Assembly: GCA_014706295.1 (NCBI GenBank) | Contig: JACSVZ010000007.1 | Span: forward strand, 49,118,975 to 49,182,974 | Length of the DNA: 64,000 bases | Direction of reading: 5' to 3' | Source of the DNA: Lycocorax pyrrhopterus obiensis | Taxonomy: Eukaryota; Chordata; Aves; Passeriformes; Paradisaeidae | Shown here: piece after piece, positions 39,701-46,730 of the stretch | How positions within the stretch are numbered: position 1 is the stretch's first letter | Layout of the letters: each line of letters opens with the position of its first letter | Notes under the pieces: generated by a model | Told to the model about the DNA's origin: nothing | The model's database searches: none | The model's input: the letters and a program-made list of their open reading frames with translations, nothing else | Made by a program: the position numbers and the translations under genes

Positions 39701-42700
39701 TGAAGGAATGGGAAGTGTGCATAGCGTTCCTAACCAGCCCTGTGTTTAGTCAGACACAAAAGCCTCTTGTCAAGCCTTAGGACAAGAATATGACTGGGAA
39801 GTCCCAAGTTCCAATCCTTTTTCTGAAAGTATATAATTACGTAGCTTTAGTGTCACAGTTGTTAAGCTCTCTGCCTCAGCTCTTGCTCTGTGAAATGTAG
39901 ATAATAATACTTGCCTGTCTCTCAGGGGTGTTGTGAGGTTAATTAGTTAGTGTTTGTGAAGCACTTTGAAGGTGAAAAGCACAACATAAAAGCTAAGTTT
40001 ATTATTATCAAGGGGAATTTACATGTAGTTTAGACAGGCACTGTAAATACTCACTGCTGGCTCAGGGTGTTTGTCTTGTACCTGTGAATTTACACAATAT
40101 AAAACATAAAAAGCTGTCTACTACCAAATAACTGATATTTGCATCTGTCATAAGTTATGATACAAAATGGAAGAATTACGGACTAGCTGTCAGTTCGAAA
40201 CAATAAATTGTCTTTTGATGGGGGATAAAAAGATGGGTTTTGTGAGTATGTTAATTTTCAAAGATTCAATAAATAAAGATAGCAATTTCTGACACACAGA
40301 TTGATGAGAATTACACAGCAAAGACATAAAAAACAATTTATGATGTCTGAAAAGATCAAAGCCAAAGGCAACTTGTTTTGATGTGTGACAAGAATTAAAA
40401 TATATCAAGGATTGAAATACTTAACAGATAGATGTTACCACATTGGGGTAAAACTAAATAAAGATAAACATCCCATATGTGCACATGTAATATATAATCT
40501 TGTGTGTCAGTGGTTGATAAATGCACACCTAGTGATTCAGTATAACTGCCTAGCAAATACAGGAAGATTCTTCTTAGAGACTGTTGGCTTAGCTTACGAC
40601 ATTGTTGTGCTGGACATTAATTTGGTTTTACGCTTGATTTTTCTTTTCCAAGATGGTGGAAATGGTGTGCCTGCATGTGATCAGTTTAATGGAAGCTTTA
40701 CAGGAATGCAACTCCACTATCTTTGTAAAGGTAGGCATACCATACCATGAATACTTAGTTAATGAGATTGCCTGACTGTTGTGATTTCTAAAAGTACTGT
40801 CCTCTGCTTCTCCTCCCACTCAAAAAAAGGAAAGTGGAAGAAACTGAAGTTGAATGTTAATGCCACAATATACCCTAGCAGAACATACTGAAAAATAAAA
40901 TCTCTGATAGGAAGACCAGACCACAATCTCAAATTCAAGTTCTCCTGATTTTTTTTAAATGAACATCTAATTTACTTCCTCTTTTCATTGTCACTAATGT
41001 CAATAATGATCTTATTCCTCTAATAGACACAACTAATGTCCCTGACTTTGAGAACCTCTAGCTGTTGCCTGAATTTTCAGCCATTCTGTATCTTTTAATC
41101 ATCATAGGTCCTTTGCAGATCTCCTCTGTGTTCTGAGCCTCACATTCTTTTAGGTGGATAACAACAACTTTTTGCTACAGTGGTTTTCTTGTTATTATAT
41201 GCATATGTGTTGTTTCTTTGGAAACAACATAGACAGTCTTCCATGGGTTATCATAGTGTTTGCAGAAGGATTGAGGTAGTCTCACAAGCATAAATCAATA
41301 TTACTAGCCTTTTCTATGTTTTCCCAGTGCAAGAGAGTTTCCACATAAGTAGTTAAGGTTAATATTGTTCTTCTGTTGCCATAAAGGAAATTTCTGACTG
41401 TTGCTTTACTCCAGTCTCCTATGACCAAGCAAGAATTGAAAATAAAGTAGCTAAAATTGAAGGTCTTTATGTCAACTGACATGAAAGCATTCACACTCAT
41501 TGTGAAAATACAGATTTGTAATGGCTTGATTCACTACAGAAATTCTGTCTGTAAGGGATGTTAAAGTGATTATGGCTGTGCCTGAAAGACATATGGGCTT
41601 CACTTTTAGCCAGTCAGGATGTTCAGAATTTGACAAAGATGTAGAGTGGCTTTAAAGCTGTGAAAAGAGAGGCCTTTGGGGCCAAATCCCTGTCACAAAT
41701 CAAATGAATGCTTTCAGGGGGTTATATTTGAGAGTATATATCAATATAACGCTAAGTCAGGTTAAAAGGACATTGTTGTACCATAAAATCAAGCTCATAA
41801 AACTGTGGAGCTCTGAGTTAAGGTGCTAAGCTTTCATGTTTAGTGAATAGGAGATGGAAGAGAAGAATCTGGGTGACCAAATCCTCTTTACTCAGCCCCA
41901 AAGTGAAATCCTGCATGAACAATATACATACATAACAGTACTATAGGATTCATAGTTCCAGGTTATTATTTTTTTTCAGAACTAACTAATTGTAAAAATA
42001 TTTATTGTAGATCTGAAAAATAAGTGCCATGATTTAGGGAAAGGCTTACTGTATGCTTGAAGTCCTTCAAAGACACAGCGGTGCAAAGCTTATTCACACA
42101 GGAACCAGTGAGTGGCTTCTCTAATTTAAAAAATCAAATTTGAGACTGTCTCTTCTTCAGTGACTGTGAAGTAGATCTGAACTTTGTTACTCCTACTTCA
42201 TAAGTCTGAATGATGACAATTCTTTGAAAAATAGTTTACCAGGCAGGTTTTTGGTAGCTTGTTTTATTCTAGACATTTTTATCTTGTGTATTAAAGCACT
42301 TTTTTCTCTTTTATTTTAGATATAATTGTTTCAAACATGGTTTAGTTTTCACTGAAGGAAAGGACATAGTGTAGTGAGTTCGAGGTCTTTTTATACAGAA
42401 CATTCTTATCACTCAGAGATTTATTCAGCAAAATTAATAATTCCCAATGAATTTTCTTGGAACTGAGCACAGTAGCATTGATAAATACTGACCATTTATC
42501 TTTCATATAATGATATTTACTGCAGTGTCTTTTATTCCATCTGAGGATTCAGGTGGTGCAAAAACTTACTTGTTAATGAAGTCATTGCATGATTAAACAC
42601 ACACATGTCTTTAATGCACCAAAATGAGAAGGTGGTGCACATGACATGATGCCAGGTGGTTTACAGATAGCTATCCTAGGTGGCCATTTTATGTATTATA

Positions 42701-45700
42701 AGTGAGGGGAAAAAAGAGATAACATAAACAGTGCATCTCTCCTTCACTGAGACAAGAGTTTTCTTTATACCTGAGATAAGCGCTCCTTCATCTCCTCCTT
42801 GTGTTGGTGCTATGAGGTTTCTTCCTCTCGGTATTGTTGGCTTTGCTATTAAATTAAACTCACACTGAAAGCATTGATGTGTGTTGATTACTTCCCATAG
42901 TATTTGAGCCATTTCATATATTCACAGAGGATGTTTTTGGGATCTGATGTTAGACGGTCTTTACCAATCTGGTGTGAAAAACAAAGTTGCTTTCCTATGA
43001 AAACATTTCAACTGTTATGCATTTAATTTTTTTTGCTAAGTTTTAGTGTGATATATATAGACACACACACACAGAGATGCATATATATACACAAATATAT
43101 TGAATTAATTATATTTTCCTCTGAAGGGAAGCATTCTGCTTTAGAAGGGCTTAAATGAAAGTGTTCAACTTTTCTCTTGCTTTTCTATGTCAAAGGAACT
43201 GGCAAAGAGGCCATACGAGGGTAGGCATTGGTGATGGAGACCAGCTCCTTGCTGATCACATTTTTGACCATCAAATGTATCTCTGAGGAACTTGGGAGCC
43301 TACAGTAAAGACAGGAAAAGACAGGAACAACTCAAGGCCTTTTGCAGAGACCCAAGGGTTTTAGGCAGCTCCAGCAGCTGCTGTGTAGCTTTTTAGAGAA
43401 CTGGGCAGGCAGCAGATTTGGGGAGCCAGAACAGCACCATGACCTGTTCTACAGCCTGGTTTCCCTTTAAAAATTGAACTGGAATCAGTATAATTTTGTT
43501 GAAAATATAAACTCAAAAAATTTGACAGTGTCTGACAGCACTCTGTTCTTCCAGCTCTTCTTTCTAACTAGTGTTTTGTATTCTTCCTTTGTGAAGAAAA
43601 GGCTGGCTGAGGATTAGTTAACAAAACTCAAGTGCTTCCATAAAAATGTCTTCTTGTGTGACTTATCTATCTGGCAGCTGTAGCACTAGAGGGCTTGCTT
43701 GCTTGTGCCTGCAGCAGAGTGTTTCATTTCCCTAAATATGTCCAGACCCTGGAAGACAGAACTGGTGCTGGAGGACAAAGATCTGTGTCTGACCTTAGAC
43801 TTGTCCAGAAGAGATAGCGATAAAAGCTAGTTTCCATGAGTGCCCTTTACAGTCAGTGGAGATACACAGTATTTTTGGACATGATTCATCTTGATCTATT
43901 TTAGAAACTTGCTTTGGGACAAGATGAACTAGATGTGAAGTGCTTGATTCTCTCAGCTGACTGTAAAAGTTGTCCAGTGAATTGGTTCAGATGCAGAGTA
44001 GAGTACCCTAAGTTTTCTACCTGGCTTCCCTTCTTGCTTGATGTACTTCTGACACCAGTCCTGTCACCACTGGCTAGCTGCACAGGAACTTCATCAGTGC
44101 CAGACGAAGTTGTCAGTGATGTTTTGTTGATGGCAGTGGGGTGTGGAGCATGGCCTCTCAGACCTGTGCCCTCCTCACCAAAAACACACCTTGGGCTTGT
44201 GGTCACTGCATCTTGTTAAGCACTTCATTAGTGTGAGAGCCCATGGAAGGATGTACAGACCTCACACATCTGCTGCATCTGGCTGCATTCCAGCTGTTTT
44301 GGCATTCATCTGTCTGTAGATGCTGAGGTTTGACTATGGTTCTTCATGTGGTAGACTAAGTAATGAGTCCTGACAGAGCTGCATATGATTCTCCAGCACA
44401 AGAGCACTGAAATTGAAACAATTATCGTTCCTTGCACAAGGGAAGCAGCACTTTATCTAATGTTGTCAATAGTGATTAGGTTTAACTTGCAGCTCCCAGT
44501 AGCGTAATTGGCAAATTGCAAATTTTAATGCCATTTGGAGGAATATTTTAGAACAGTAACCTCAGTGGATAAATTAATATTGAAAAACATGAATACTTTT
44601 GCTAGAAATGCCTCTCTGGCTTTCATAAGGTTGTCATGTTACACTTCCTCAGAAGTAAGAGTTCCCTGAAGAGCTGGAGTCTGAAATACATATCGCTCCA
44701 GTCCAATCACAGCTGACAGATTTGCAGACCTCCTCACCTTGTCATTCTGGATAGCTTTTACCTGTGTTCCCTGGCCTACAGAATATCTCACATTCTGCAG
44801 TGAAGCACTGATGTGACTAGTGGCTTATAAAATGTTGTTTACCATTTAAATATATGACCTGTTATTAAGAACTACTGCTGCATGGTTTTTTTCATTTTTT
44901 GATGTATACCTCACCATGCAAAATGTTTACTCTATTTACTCGAATATTGCTCACCTGCACATACAGAAACACCCTCACAAGGAAAATAAGAAGTCACTTC
45001 CTATAACAATTTTAATTCTGTATTCTCATCATTGCCTTAAACAGGATATCAATAATTGTTACTGGTGATTCATCAAGCTACTGACAAGGGAAACTGGCTT
45101 CTTTACATCCAAGTTACCTTCTCCAAATACATAAAATAACCACATTTTCAGATTTGTGGTTCAGACCATGCCAGTTCAAATGGCTAAATGCATTAGACAT
45201 ATCCTTCTCTGTCTCACAGTAACTGTAGCATGTTTACAGTCACTTGTATAACAACAAAATGCACCTCTTCTTGCAGCTCATACCAATGTGGTTGCCAATG
45301 ATACAGTCAAACCTAAAGGTAAGTTGTTTCTAGTACCTTATCCTTTTATTCTTAGAATTACACATTTCTGTAAATTCTGGAAATAAGATGTGATCTGCAA
45401 ACTCTCTGAAAATAAGTAATTGTAGCATATGCAGACGAGATGAAGGTCTGAAGTGTGAGCATACATAGAGCATCACTGGCTGAGATACTTGCCCTGTAGT
45501 CAGTACTGCTCTACTTTTCCCTTCTGGAGCACTTTCCTCTAAACAGGTTCTGCGTTGGGGCCTTTCCTCTCTATTTACTGAGATTGGGTTTTCCCTGAGC
45601 TGTGGTTTTCTTAATGTCTTAGGCTTGAGAGTTCCCTGACAAATCAGGATTGGGAATCTTGACTCAGGAGATAGATTTGGGTTCTAAAGAAGACATTGTG

Positions 45701-46214
45701 GGCCTATTTGCTTGGGTAAAACTGTGCCAGGTGGCCCTCTTTGTAAGGGAGAGCAAGGTGGATCAGTATGGTTTGTGAGTCAAGAGAATTTTGGTGAAGA
45801 GAAGAAAAGTTTTGGAGTTGGTCTCAGTATGGAGTTGTGTCTGTAAGCACATTTGCTTTCCATGGCAACACCACAGTGCAGGATGTGAAAGATAGAAATT
45901 TGACACTGGGGCAGTGTAAGAAACTCCCTGGCCAACAACCAGTACCCTTCCAATTGTTATAGTAATGTATGTATTAAAGGTAAGAAACTAAATGTTTTGC
46001 ATCATTTCAACAGCATTTATCTGCTGGACTTCAGCTCCGCCTCCAAGCCATCCAGAGCAATGTCAACCATCATAGCCTGAGGATGTTACAGGGGTCAGGA
46101 CAAATGAACAATAGCTCATCTGTGCTCCGCAAGTGGCTACAGTGTACCCAGTTTAAAATGGCTCAAGTAGAAATTCAGTCATCAGAAGCTGCGTCTCAGT
46201 TTTATCCTTTATGA
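664..46214 (+). CDS. UNC79: UNC79, C-terminal part (20 exons, 5' end outside window)
   Basis: UNC79 is a large cytosolic helical-repeat subunit of the NALCN sodium-leak channelosome (NALCN, UNC79, UNC80, NALF1/FAM155A). It stabilises UNC80 and supports the resting Na+ leak of neurons. I recognised the protein from memory of vertebrate UNC79. Exons: 664-771, 5060-5176, 7154-7237, 8881-8983, 10755-10895, 14866-14904, 15845-15957, 16042-16127, 16966-17139, 18742-18810, 19394-19504, 24995-25099, 28869-28946, 31423-31512, 34924-35099, 36685-36871, 38246-38443, 40653-40730, 45277-45318, 46014-46214. Junction phases agree throughout, no stop or frameshift occurs, and every intron is GT-AG. The fragment is about 766 residues and ends ASQFYPL, as in mammals; the human protein is roughly 2,600 residues, so over two thirds lies upstream. 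No catalytic motif or membrane segment is seen in this part, as expected for a scaffold. Confidence 0.97.
2260..2264. repeat. target-site duplication, left copy (CCTCC)
   Basis: A 5-bp direct repeat immediately outside the LTR terminus, identical to 2862-2866. Confidence 0.8.
2265..2861 (-). mobile_element. solo LTR, ERVL-like avian endogenous retrovirus
   Basis: A 597-bp unit lies in reverse orientation. On the - strand it starts TGTACTGGTTTCAGCTGGGG, has a TATA box TATATAAA (plus-strand 2580-2587), and ends GGTTAGACCATGACA, so it is bounded by TG...CA. It is flanked by perfect 5-bp repeats CCTCC at 2260-2264 and 2862-2866; a 5-bp duplication is typical of ERVL-type integration. The sequence resembles an LTR family I know to be common in passerine and other neoavian genomes. 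No gag, pol or env sequence accompanies it, so it is a recombined solo LTR. ORFs inside it (such as 2393-2836) are not genes. Confidence 0.85.
2862..2866. repeat. target-site duplication, right copy (CCTCC)
   Basis: A 5-bp direct repeat immediately outside the other LTR terminus, identical to 2260-2264. Confidence 0.8.
4215..4330 (-). mobile_element. CR1 LINE 3' fragment
   Basis: On the + strand it reads gtagaatcatttaggttgga, then a diverged form of the usual gagtccaaccta...gtccatcactaag...cctaagcaccaca pattern. This is the reverse complement of the CR1 3' untranslated end. It is diverged and truncated, with no coding part. Confidence 0.7.
4445..4472. repeat. perfect 12-bp inverted repeat, 4-nt loop
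   Basis: The arm ttatagagagct (4445-4456) and its exact complement (4461-4472) are separated by tgat. It could fold as a small stem-loop; no function is assigned. Confidence 0.8.
5060..5176 (+). CDS. UNC79: UNC79 window exon 2 (residues 37-76)
   Basis: The acceptor is gacttgcag at 5051-5059 and the donor is gtgagc at 5177. The exon is 117 nt, again phase 1 on both sides. It encodes a basic, Gln/Met-rich segment, QFRQMKRGSLGALTMNQL, followed by MKRQLEHQSSAPHNISTWDT. The KRGSL motif (S46) fits a basophilic kinase consensus. The identity is clear because mammalian UNC79 has nearly the same segment. Confidence 0.93.
5177..7153 (+). other. UNC79: UNC79 intron (window exons 2-3)
   Basis: A 2.0-kb AT-rich intron with T runs (for example near 6662-6675). 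No repeat family is recognised. Confidence 0.7.
7154..7237 (+). CDS. UNC79: UNC79 window exon 3 (residues 76-104), possible cassette
   Basis: The acceptor is ttcacag, ending at 7153, and the donor is gtcagt at 7238, a weaker site than most in this gene. The exon is 84 nt and phase 1 on both sides, so skipping it would keep the frame and delete 28 residues. It encodes EQVQHGKRLCNVPVCLNPDL and then a short Pro-containing end, PPLRIR. Mammalian UNC79 has a close counterpart here. The two cysteines (85 and 90) are the only ones in the linker upstream of exon 5. Confidence 0.88.
7238..8880 (+). other. UNC79: UNC79 intron (window exons 3-4)
   Basis: A 1.6-kb intron; nothing recognised. Confidence 0.7.
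8881..8983 (+). CDS. UNC79: UNC79 window exon 4 (residues 104-138)
   Basis: The acceptor is ttgccttaag, ending at 8880 (an AAG site behind a T-rich tract), and the donor is gtaagt at 8984. The exon enters in phase 1 and leaves in phase 2. It encodes ATKSSLLSAPSIVSMFVPAP followed by the acidic EEFADDQPILMTD. This closes the linker and leads into the folded C-terminal block. The sequence is nearly identical to the mammalian protein as I recall it. Confidence 0.95.
8984..10754 (+). other. UNC79: UNC79 intron (window exons 4-5)
   Basis: A 1.8-kb intron. The stretch 10320-10520 is more GC-rich and open on the - strand, but shows no family resemblance. Confidence 0.7.
10755..10895 (+). CDS. UNC79: UNC79 window exon 5 (residues 138-185), start of helical block
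   Basis: The acceptor is ccttgcag, ending at 10754, and the donor is gtaaat at 10896 (phase 2 in, phase 2 out; 141 nt). The exon starts KCHDCGAVLEEYDEETLG, with a C-x-x-C pair at residues 139 and 142, and continues into two amphipathic helices (LAIVVLSTFIHLSPDL; APLLLDIMQSVGR). This is typical of HEAT/ARM-type alpha-alpha repeats and marks the start of the strongly conserved C-terminal solenoid. Confidence 0.97.
10896..14865 (+). other. UNC79: UNC79 intron (window exons 5-6)
   Basis: A 4.0-kb intron before the microexon. It contains an imperfect tandem duplication at 14001-14053 and ends in a T-rich tract. A 20-nt phrase near 12520 (gtccagttctgggctcccca) resembles CR1, but too little surrounds it to call an element. 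Confidence 0.7.
14001..14053. repeat. imperfect 26/27-bp tandem duplication
   Basis: Two adjacent copies of atttatcaat..aatcatctgaaat (14001-14027 and 14028-14053) differ by a one-base gap and about two substitutions. Confidence 0.75.
14866..14904 (+). CDS. UNC79: UNC79 window exon 6, 39-nt microexon (residues 185-198)
   Basis: A 39-nt exon lies between a long T-rich tract with acceptor ttccag (ending 14865) and the non-consensus donor gtatgg at 14905. Phase 2 on both sides makes it removable without a frameshift. It encodes LASSTSFSNQAE between split Arg and Ser codons. The residues match UNC79 of other vertebrates, so the exon is real despite its size. Whether it is regulated as a neuronal microexon cannot be told from the sequence. 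Confidence 0.92.
14905..15844 (+). other. UNC79: UNC79 intron (window exons 6-7)
   Basis: A 0.94-kb intron; nothing recognised beyond a T/C-rich tract before the acceptor. Confidence 0.7.
15845..15957 (+). CDS. UNC79: UNC79 window exon 7 (residues 198-236)
   Basis: The acceptor is tttcag, ending at 15844, and the donor is gtaatg at 15958 (phase 2 in, phase 1 out; 113 nt). It encodes MMIPGNAAGVAKQFLRCVFH and then QLAPNGIFPQLFQSIIK, helical-repeat sequence conserved with mammals. It is separated from the next exon by only 84 nt, the shortest intron in the window. Confidence 0.96.
15958..16041 (+). other. UNC79: 84-nt UNC79 intron, open in frame
   Basis: The shortest intron of the window. It has a GT donor (gtaatg) and an AG acceptor behind aatttc. 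Its length is a multiple of three and it has no stop in the exon frame, so an unspliced transcript would encode 28 extra residues between Lys235 and Asp236. The joined form is the one that matches vertebrate UNC79. Confidence 0.85.
16042..16127 (+). CDS. UNC79: UNC79 window exon 8 (residues 236-264)
   Basis: The acceptor is atttcag, ending at 16041, and the donor is gtatgt at 16128. The exon starts in phase 1 (completing Asp236) and ends on a codon boundary. It encodes GSFLRTLATSLMDFSELSSI and AALSQLLE, one helical pair of the solenoid. The preceding 84-nt intron is open in the same frame, so an unspliced reading also runs from exon 7 into this exon. Confidence 0.96.
16128..16965 (+). other. 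UNC79: UNC79 intron (window exons 8-9)
   Basis: A 0.84-kb intron; nothing recognised. Confidence 0.7.
16966..17139 (+). CDS. UNC79: UNC79 window exon 9 (residues 265-322)
   Basis: The acceptor is tttccag, ending at 16965, and the donor is gtatga at 17140; phase 0 on both sides, 58 codons. It encodes GLNNKKNLPAGGAMLRCLEN, then IATFMEALPMDSPSNLWTTI, then a segment ending LPCVLPLK. Helices alternate with Pro/Ser/Asn turns, as in HEAT repeats. It matches vertebrate UNC79 almost residue for residue. Confidence 0.97.
17140..18741 (+). other. UNC79: UNC79 intron (window exons 9-10)
   Basis: A 1.6-kb intron; nothing recognised. Confidence 0.7.
18742..18810 (+). CDS. UNC79: UNC79 window exon 10 (residues 323-345)
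   Basis: The acceptor is atgttcag, ending at 18741, and the donor is gtaagt at 18811. It is a phase-0, 23-codon exon encoding CSLDSSLRIMICLLKIPTTS and ATR. The short hydrophobic helix (RIMICLLKI) is part of the solenoid packing core. The exon is too short to stand out as an ORF and was found by reading for the expected UNC79 continuation. Confidence 0.95.
18811..19393 (+). other. UNC79: UNC79 intron (window exons 10-11)
   Basis: A 0.58-kb intron with a 13-nt T run near 19039-19051; nothing else recognised. Confidence 0.7.
19394..19504 (+). CDS. UNC79: UNC79 window exon 11 (residues 346-382)
   Basis: The acceptor is cattgcag, ending at 19393, and the donor is gtaaca at 19505; phase 0, 37 codons. 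It encodes SLLEPFSKLLSFVIQNAVFS and then LAYLVELCGLCYRAFTK. The helices are strongly hydrophobic but too short and polar-faced for membrane spans, which fits buried solenoid helices. The 5.5-kb intron that follows is the largest in the window. Confidence 0.97.
19941..19980. repeat. 40-nt hairpin-forming inverted repeat
   Basis: The 11-nt arm ctaagacggaa (19941-19951) and its exact complement (19970-19980) enclose a second short stem (ctcc/ggag) with a 6-nt loop acgtta. Only a G-T pair and one mismatch lie between the two stems. Flanking bases do not extend the pairing, so it is shorter than a usual microRNA precursor. Confidence 0.85.
22226..22250. repeat. perfect 11-bp inverted repeat, 3-nt loop
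   Basis: The arm tatgtataaac (22226-22236) and its exact complement (22240-22250) are separated by tag. The stem could extend outward by a G-T and two A-T pairs. Confidence 0.8.
24995..25099 (+). CDS. UNC79: UNC79 window exon 12 (residues 383-417)
   Basis: The acceptor is ttgttgtag, ending at 24994, and the donor is gtacag at 25100, followed by a purine-rich stretch; phase 0, 35 codons. It encodes ERDKFYLTRCVILELLQALK and LKSPLPDMNLLLLVQ. A longer ORF in another frame overlaps this exon (24898-25143), but only the frame given here continues UNC79. Leu-rich helices match the mammalian protein. Confidence 0.96.
25100..28868 (+). other. UNC79: UNC79 intron (window exons 12-13)
   Basis: A 3.8-kb intron with a CR1 remnant near 25370 and otherwise AT-rich sequence. 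Confidence 0.75.
25370..25440 (-). mobile_element. CR1 LINE 3' fragment
   Basis: The + strand reads tcacagaatatatcttgagt, then tggaagggacccataaggg and ttgagtcca. This is the reverse complement of a CR1 3' end. The downstream limit is uncertain because the sequence then diverges. Confidence 0.6.
28869..28946 (+). CDS. UNC79: UNC79 window exon 13 (residues 418-443)
   Basis: The acceptor is tttcttcttag, ending at 28868, and the donor is gtaagt at 28947; phase 0, 26 codons. It encodes FVCADAGTKLAESTILHKQM and IASMPG. The segment is highly conserved in vertebrate UNC79; I recall mammals having IC and SK where this copy has VC and HK. It is found only by homology reading because the flanking frames are short. 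Confidence 0.95.
28947..31422 (+). other. UNC79: UNC79 intron (window exons 13-14)
   Basis: A 2.5-kb intron; nothing recognised. Confidence 0.7.
31423..31512 (+). CDS. UNC79: UNC79 window exon 14 (residues 444-473)
   Basis: The acceptor is tttatgttttag, ending at 31422, and the donor is gttggt at 31513, a weak non-consensus site. Phase 0, 30 codons. It encodes CGTAAMECMRQYVGEVLDFI and ADMHTLTKLK. The weak donor and symmetric length make in-frame skipping possible in principle. Confidence 0.95.
31513..34923 (+). other. UNC79: UNC79 intron (window exons 14-15)
   Basis: A 3.4-kb intron. It holds a C-rich pocket at 32385-32425 in AT-rich surroundings and an 18-bp tandem duplication at 34443-34478. 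The last 252 nt are open in the exon 15 frame. Confidence 0.75.
34443..34478. repeat. 18-bp tandem duplication
   Basis: Two adjacent copies of ctgaatagtgcaataYag (34443-34460, 34461-34478) with a single C/T difference. Confidence 0.8.
34924..35099 (+). CDS. UNC79: UNC79 window exon 15 (residues 474-532)
   Basis: The acceptor is tgccttgcag, ending at 34923, and the donor is gtgaga at 35100; enters in phase 0, leaves in phase 2 (176 nt). It encodes SHMKTCSQPLHEDTFGGHLK, then a helix (VGLAQIAAMEI), a charged turn (RGNHRDNKAVI) and RYLPWLYHPPSAMQQG. This is one of the most conserved stretches in the family and a strong identifier of UNC79. The frame stays open 252 nt into the upstream intron, back to an ATG at 34672; I treat that as chance. 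Confidence 0.98.
35100..36684 (+). other. UNC79: UNC79 intron (window exons 15-16)
   Basis: A 1.6-kb intron; nothing recognised. Confidence 0.7.
36685..36871 (+). CDS. UNC79: UNC79 window exon 16 (residues 532-594)
   Basis: The acceptor is cttgacag, ending at 36684, and the donor is gtaagg at 36872; enters in phase 2, ends on a codon boundary (187 nt). It encodes GPKEFIECVSHIRLLSWLLL, a loop containing CPNSPSSCMPIPLDAG, and DHLIVILIGFPEQSK. The Pro/Ser loop differs slightly from the mammalian one as I recall it, while the flanking helices are the same. Confidence 0.97.
36872..38245 (+). other. UNC79: UNC79 intron (window exons 16-17)
   Basis: A 1.4-kb intron with a perfect 20-bp tandem duplication at 37924-37963. 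Confidence 0.75.
37924..37963. repeat. perfect 20-bp tandem duplication
   Basis: The unit aattttcagaaatagtcctg occurs twice in direct succession (37924-37943 and 37944-37963) with no mismatch, which suggests a recent slippage or repair duplication. Confidence 0.9.
38246..38443 (+). CDS. UNC79: UNC79 window exon 17 (residues 595-660)
   Basis: The acceptor is tttctacag, ending at 38245, and the donor is gtgagt at 38444; phase 0, 66 codons. It encodes TSVLHMCSLFHAFIFAQLWT, VYCEQTAVAPTVQNQNEFSF and a helical end TPSILQLMAHNKV. The linker TAVAPTVQNQ is the variable part; the rest matches vertebrate UNC79. Reading on into the intron gives 30 further codons before a stop. Confidence 0.97.
38444..40652 (+). 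other. UNC79: UNC79 intron (window exons 17-18)
   Basis: A 2.2-kb intron containing the old SINE/LINE fossil at 39861-40010. Confidence 0.75.
39861..40010 (+). mobile_element. ancient MIR3/L3-like SINE/LINE tail
   Basis: The order of motifs follows the MIR/L3 type 3' region: ctctgcctcag, gaaatgtagataataatact, tctcaggggtgttgtgaggt, tgtgaagcactttgaagg, and finally a run ending ttattattatc. Divergence is high, as expected for a family active before the amniote radiation. I cannot separate MIR3 from L3-type LINE tails by eye. Confidence 0.6.
40653..40730 (+). CDS. UNC79: UNC79 window exon 18 (residues 661-686)
   Basis: The acceptor is ttcttttccaag, ending at 40652 (an AAG site), and the donor is gtaggc at 40731; phase 0, 26 codons. 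It encodes MVEMVCLHVISLMEALQECN and STIFVK. A longer ORF in another frame crosses this position (40385-40750) but does not continue the protein. Confidence 0.95.
40731..45276 (+). other. UNC79: UNC79 intron (window exons 18-19)
   Basis: A 4.5-kb intron. It has an AT/AC dinucleotide stretch at 43051-43100. A less AT-rich part at 43700-44300 is open on both strands but has no recognisable product. Confidence 0.75.
43051..43100. repeat. compound AT/AC dinucleotide microsatellite
   Basis: A run of AT repeats, then six or seven AC repeats, an interruption, and another AT/AC stretch. Confidence 0.8.
45277..45318 (+). CDS. UNC79: UNC79 window exon 19, 42 nt (residues 687-700)
   Basis: A 14-codon, phase-0 exon with acceptor cttcttgcag (ending 45276) and donor gtaagt at 45319. 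It encodes LIPMWLPMIQSNLK, which continues the exon 18 product FVK as in mammalian UNC79. Both splice sites are near consensus, so this small exon is probably constitutive, unlike exon 6 with its weak donor. Confidence 0.95.
45319..46013 (+). other. UNC79: UNC79 intron (window exons 19-20)
   Basis: A 0.7-kb intron; nothing recognised. Confidence 0.7.
46014..46214 (+). CDS. UNC79: UNC79 terminal coding exon 20 (residues 701-766, stop)
   Basis: The acceptor is atttcaacag, ending at 46013. The exon has 66 codons and a TGA at 46212-46214. It encodes HLSAGLQLRLQAIQSNVNHH, a variable loop (MLQGSGQMNNSSSV), and the conserved tail LRKWLQCTQFKMAQVEIQSS EAASQFYPL. The variable loop differs from mammals, where I recall a similarly placed Gly/Ser-rich loop. 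The end of the protein matches the mammalian C terminus. Confidence 0.97.
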   Translation, partial: HLSAGLQLRLQAIQSNVNHHSLRMLQGSGQMNNSSSVLRKWLQCTQFKMAQVEIQSSEAASQFYPL

Positions 46215-46724
46215 TTCATGTAATTTGTGCCAAAATATTAATTTTTTTAGCCTAGCAATAACAGGGTTAGAGCTGTAAAAGACCTTTTGTATAAATCAGT
46301 ATACAGAGTACATACTGTATCTACACTTTTTAGCCTAGGACAGATTGTGAAAAAGCTTATAACGGGTGAAGCTAAGAGCCTGCTCCTGCCAGTTTATAAT
46401 TACAGTTACTCAGGATCAACAGGTTCTAAGTCTGCATTCATGAACATGGATTGGACTCAAATCTATCTCATTGTACATATCTCTCTGATCATTGAAATAA
46501 CTCGTTCTTAAATGTTTCTTTACATTATTTTTGAAGCTAAAACAAAAATCACTTTTCTTTAACTTCTATTTTTTTTAAAAATAGAATTGTGGGTATTCAA
46601 AAACATGGAAGTGCTATGTTGCTATTTTTTGACAATTACAAAAGAAAATAGGGTTTTTAGGAACCTTTATATGAGTTTTTAGGGGGATGTCTTTTTTTTT
46701 TTTTAGATTCACAGCTGGCAATGC

Positions 46725-46730
46725 AATAAA
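46725..46730 (+). promoter_or_regulatory. UNC79: candidate proximal poly(A) signal AATAAA
   Basis: Canonical AATAAA about 510 nt after the UNC79 stop codon. The downstream sequence is only moderately T-rich, so it looks weaker than the one at 47301. Confidence 0.4.

Noticed and set aside
40385..40750. 121-codon + strand open frame over window exon 18
   Set aside because: It is in a different frame from UNC79. The exon frame (MVEMVCLHVI...) is the one that joins exons 17 and 19.
43901..44219. Overlapping 101-codon open frames on both strands
   Set aside because: Mirror frames in a less AT-rich patch of an UNC79 intron. Neither looks like a known protein.
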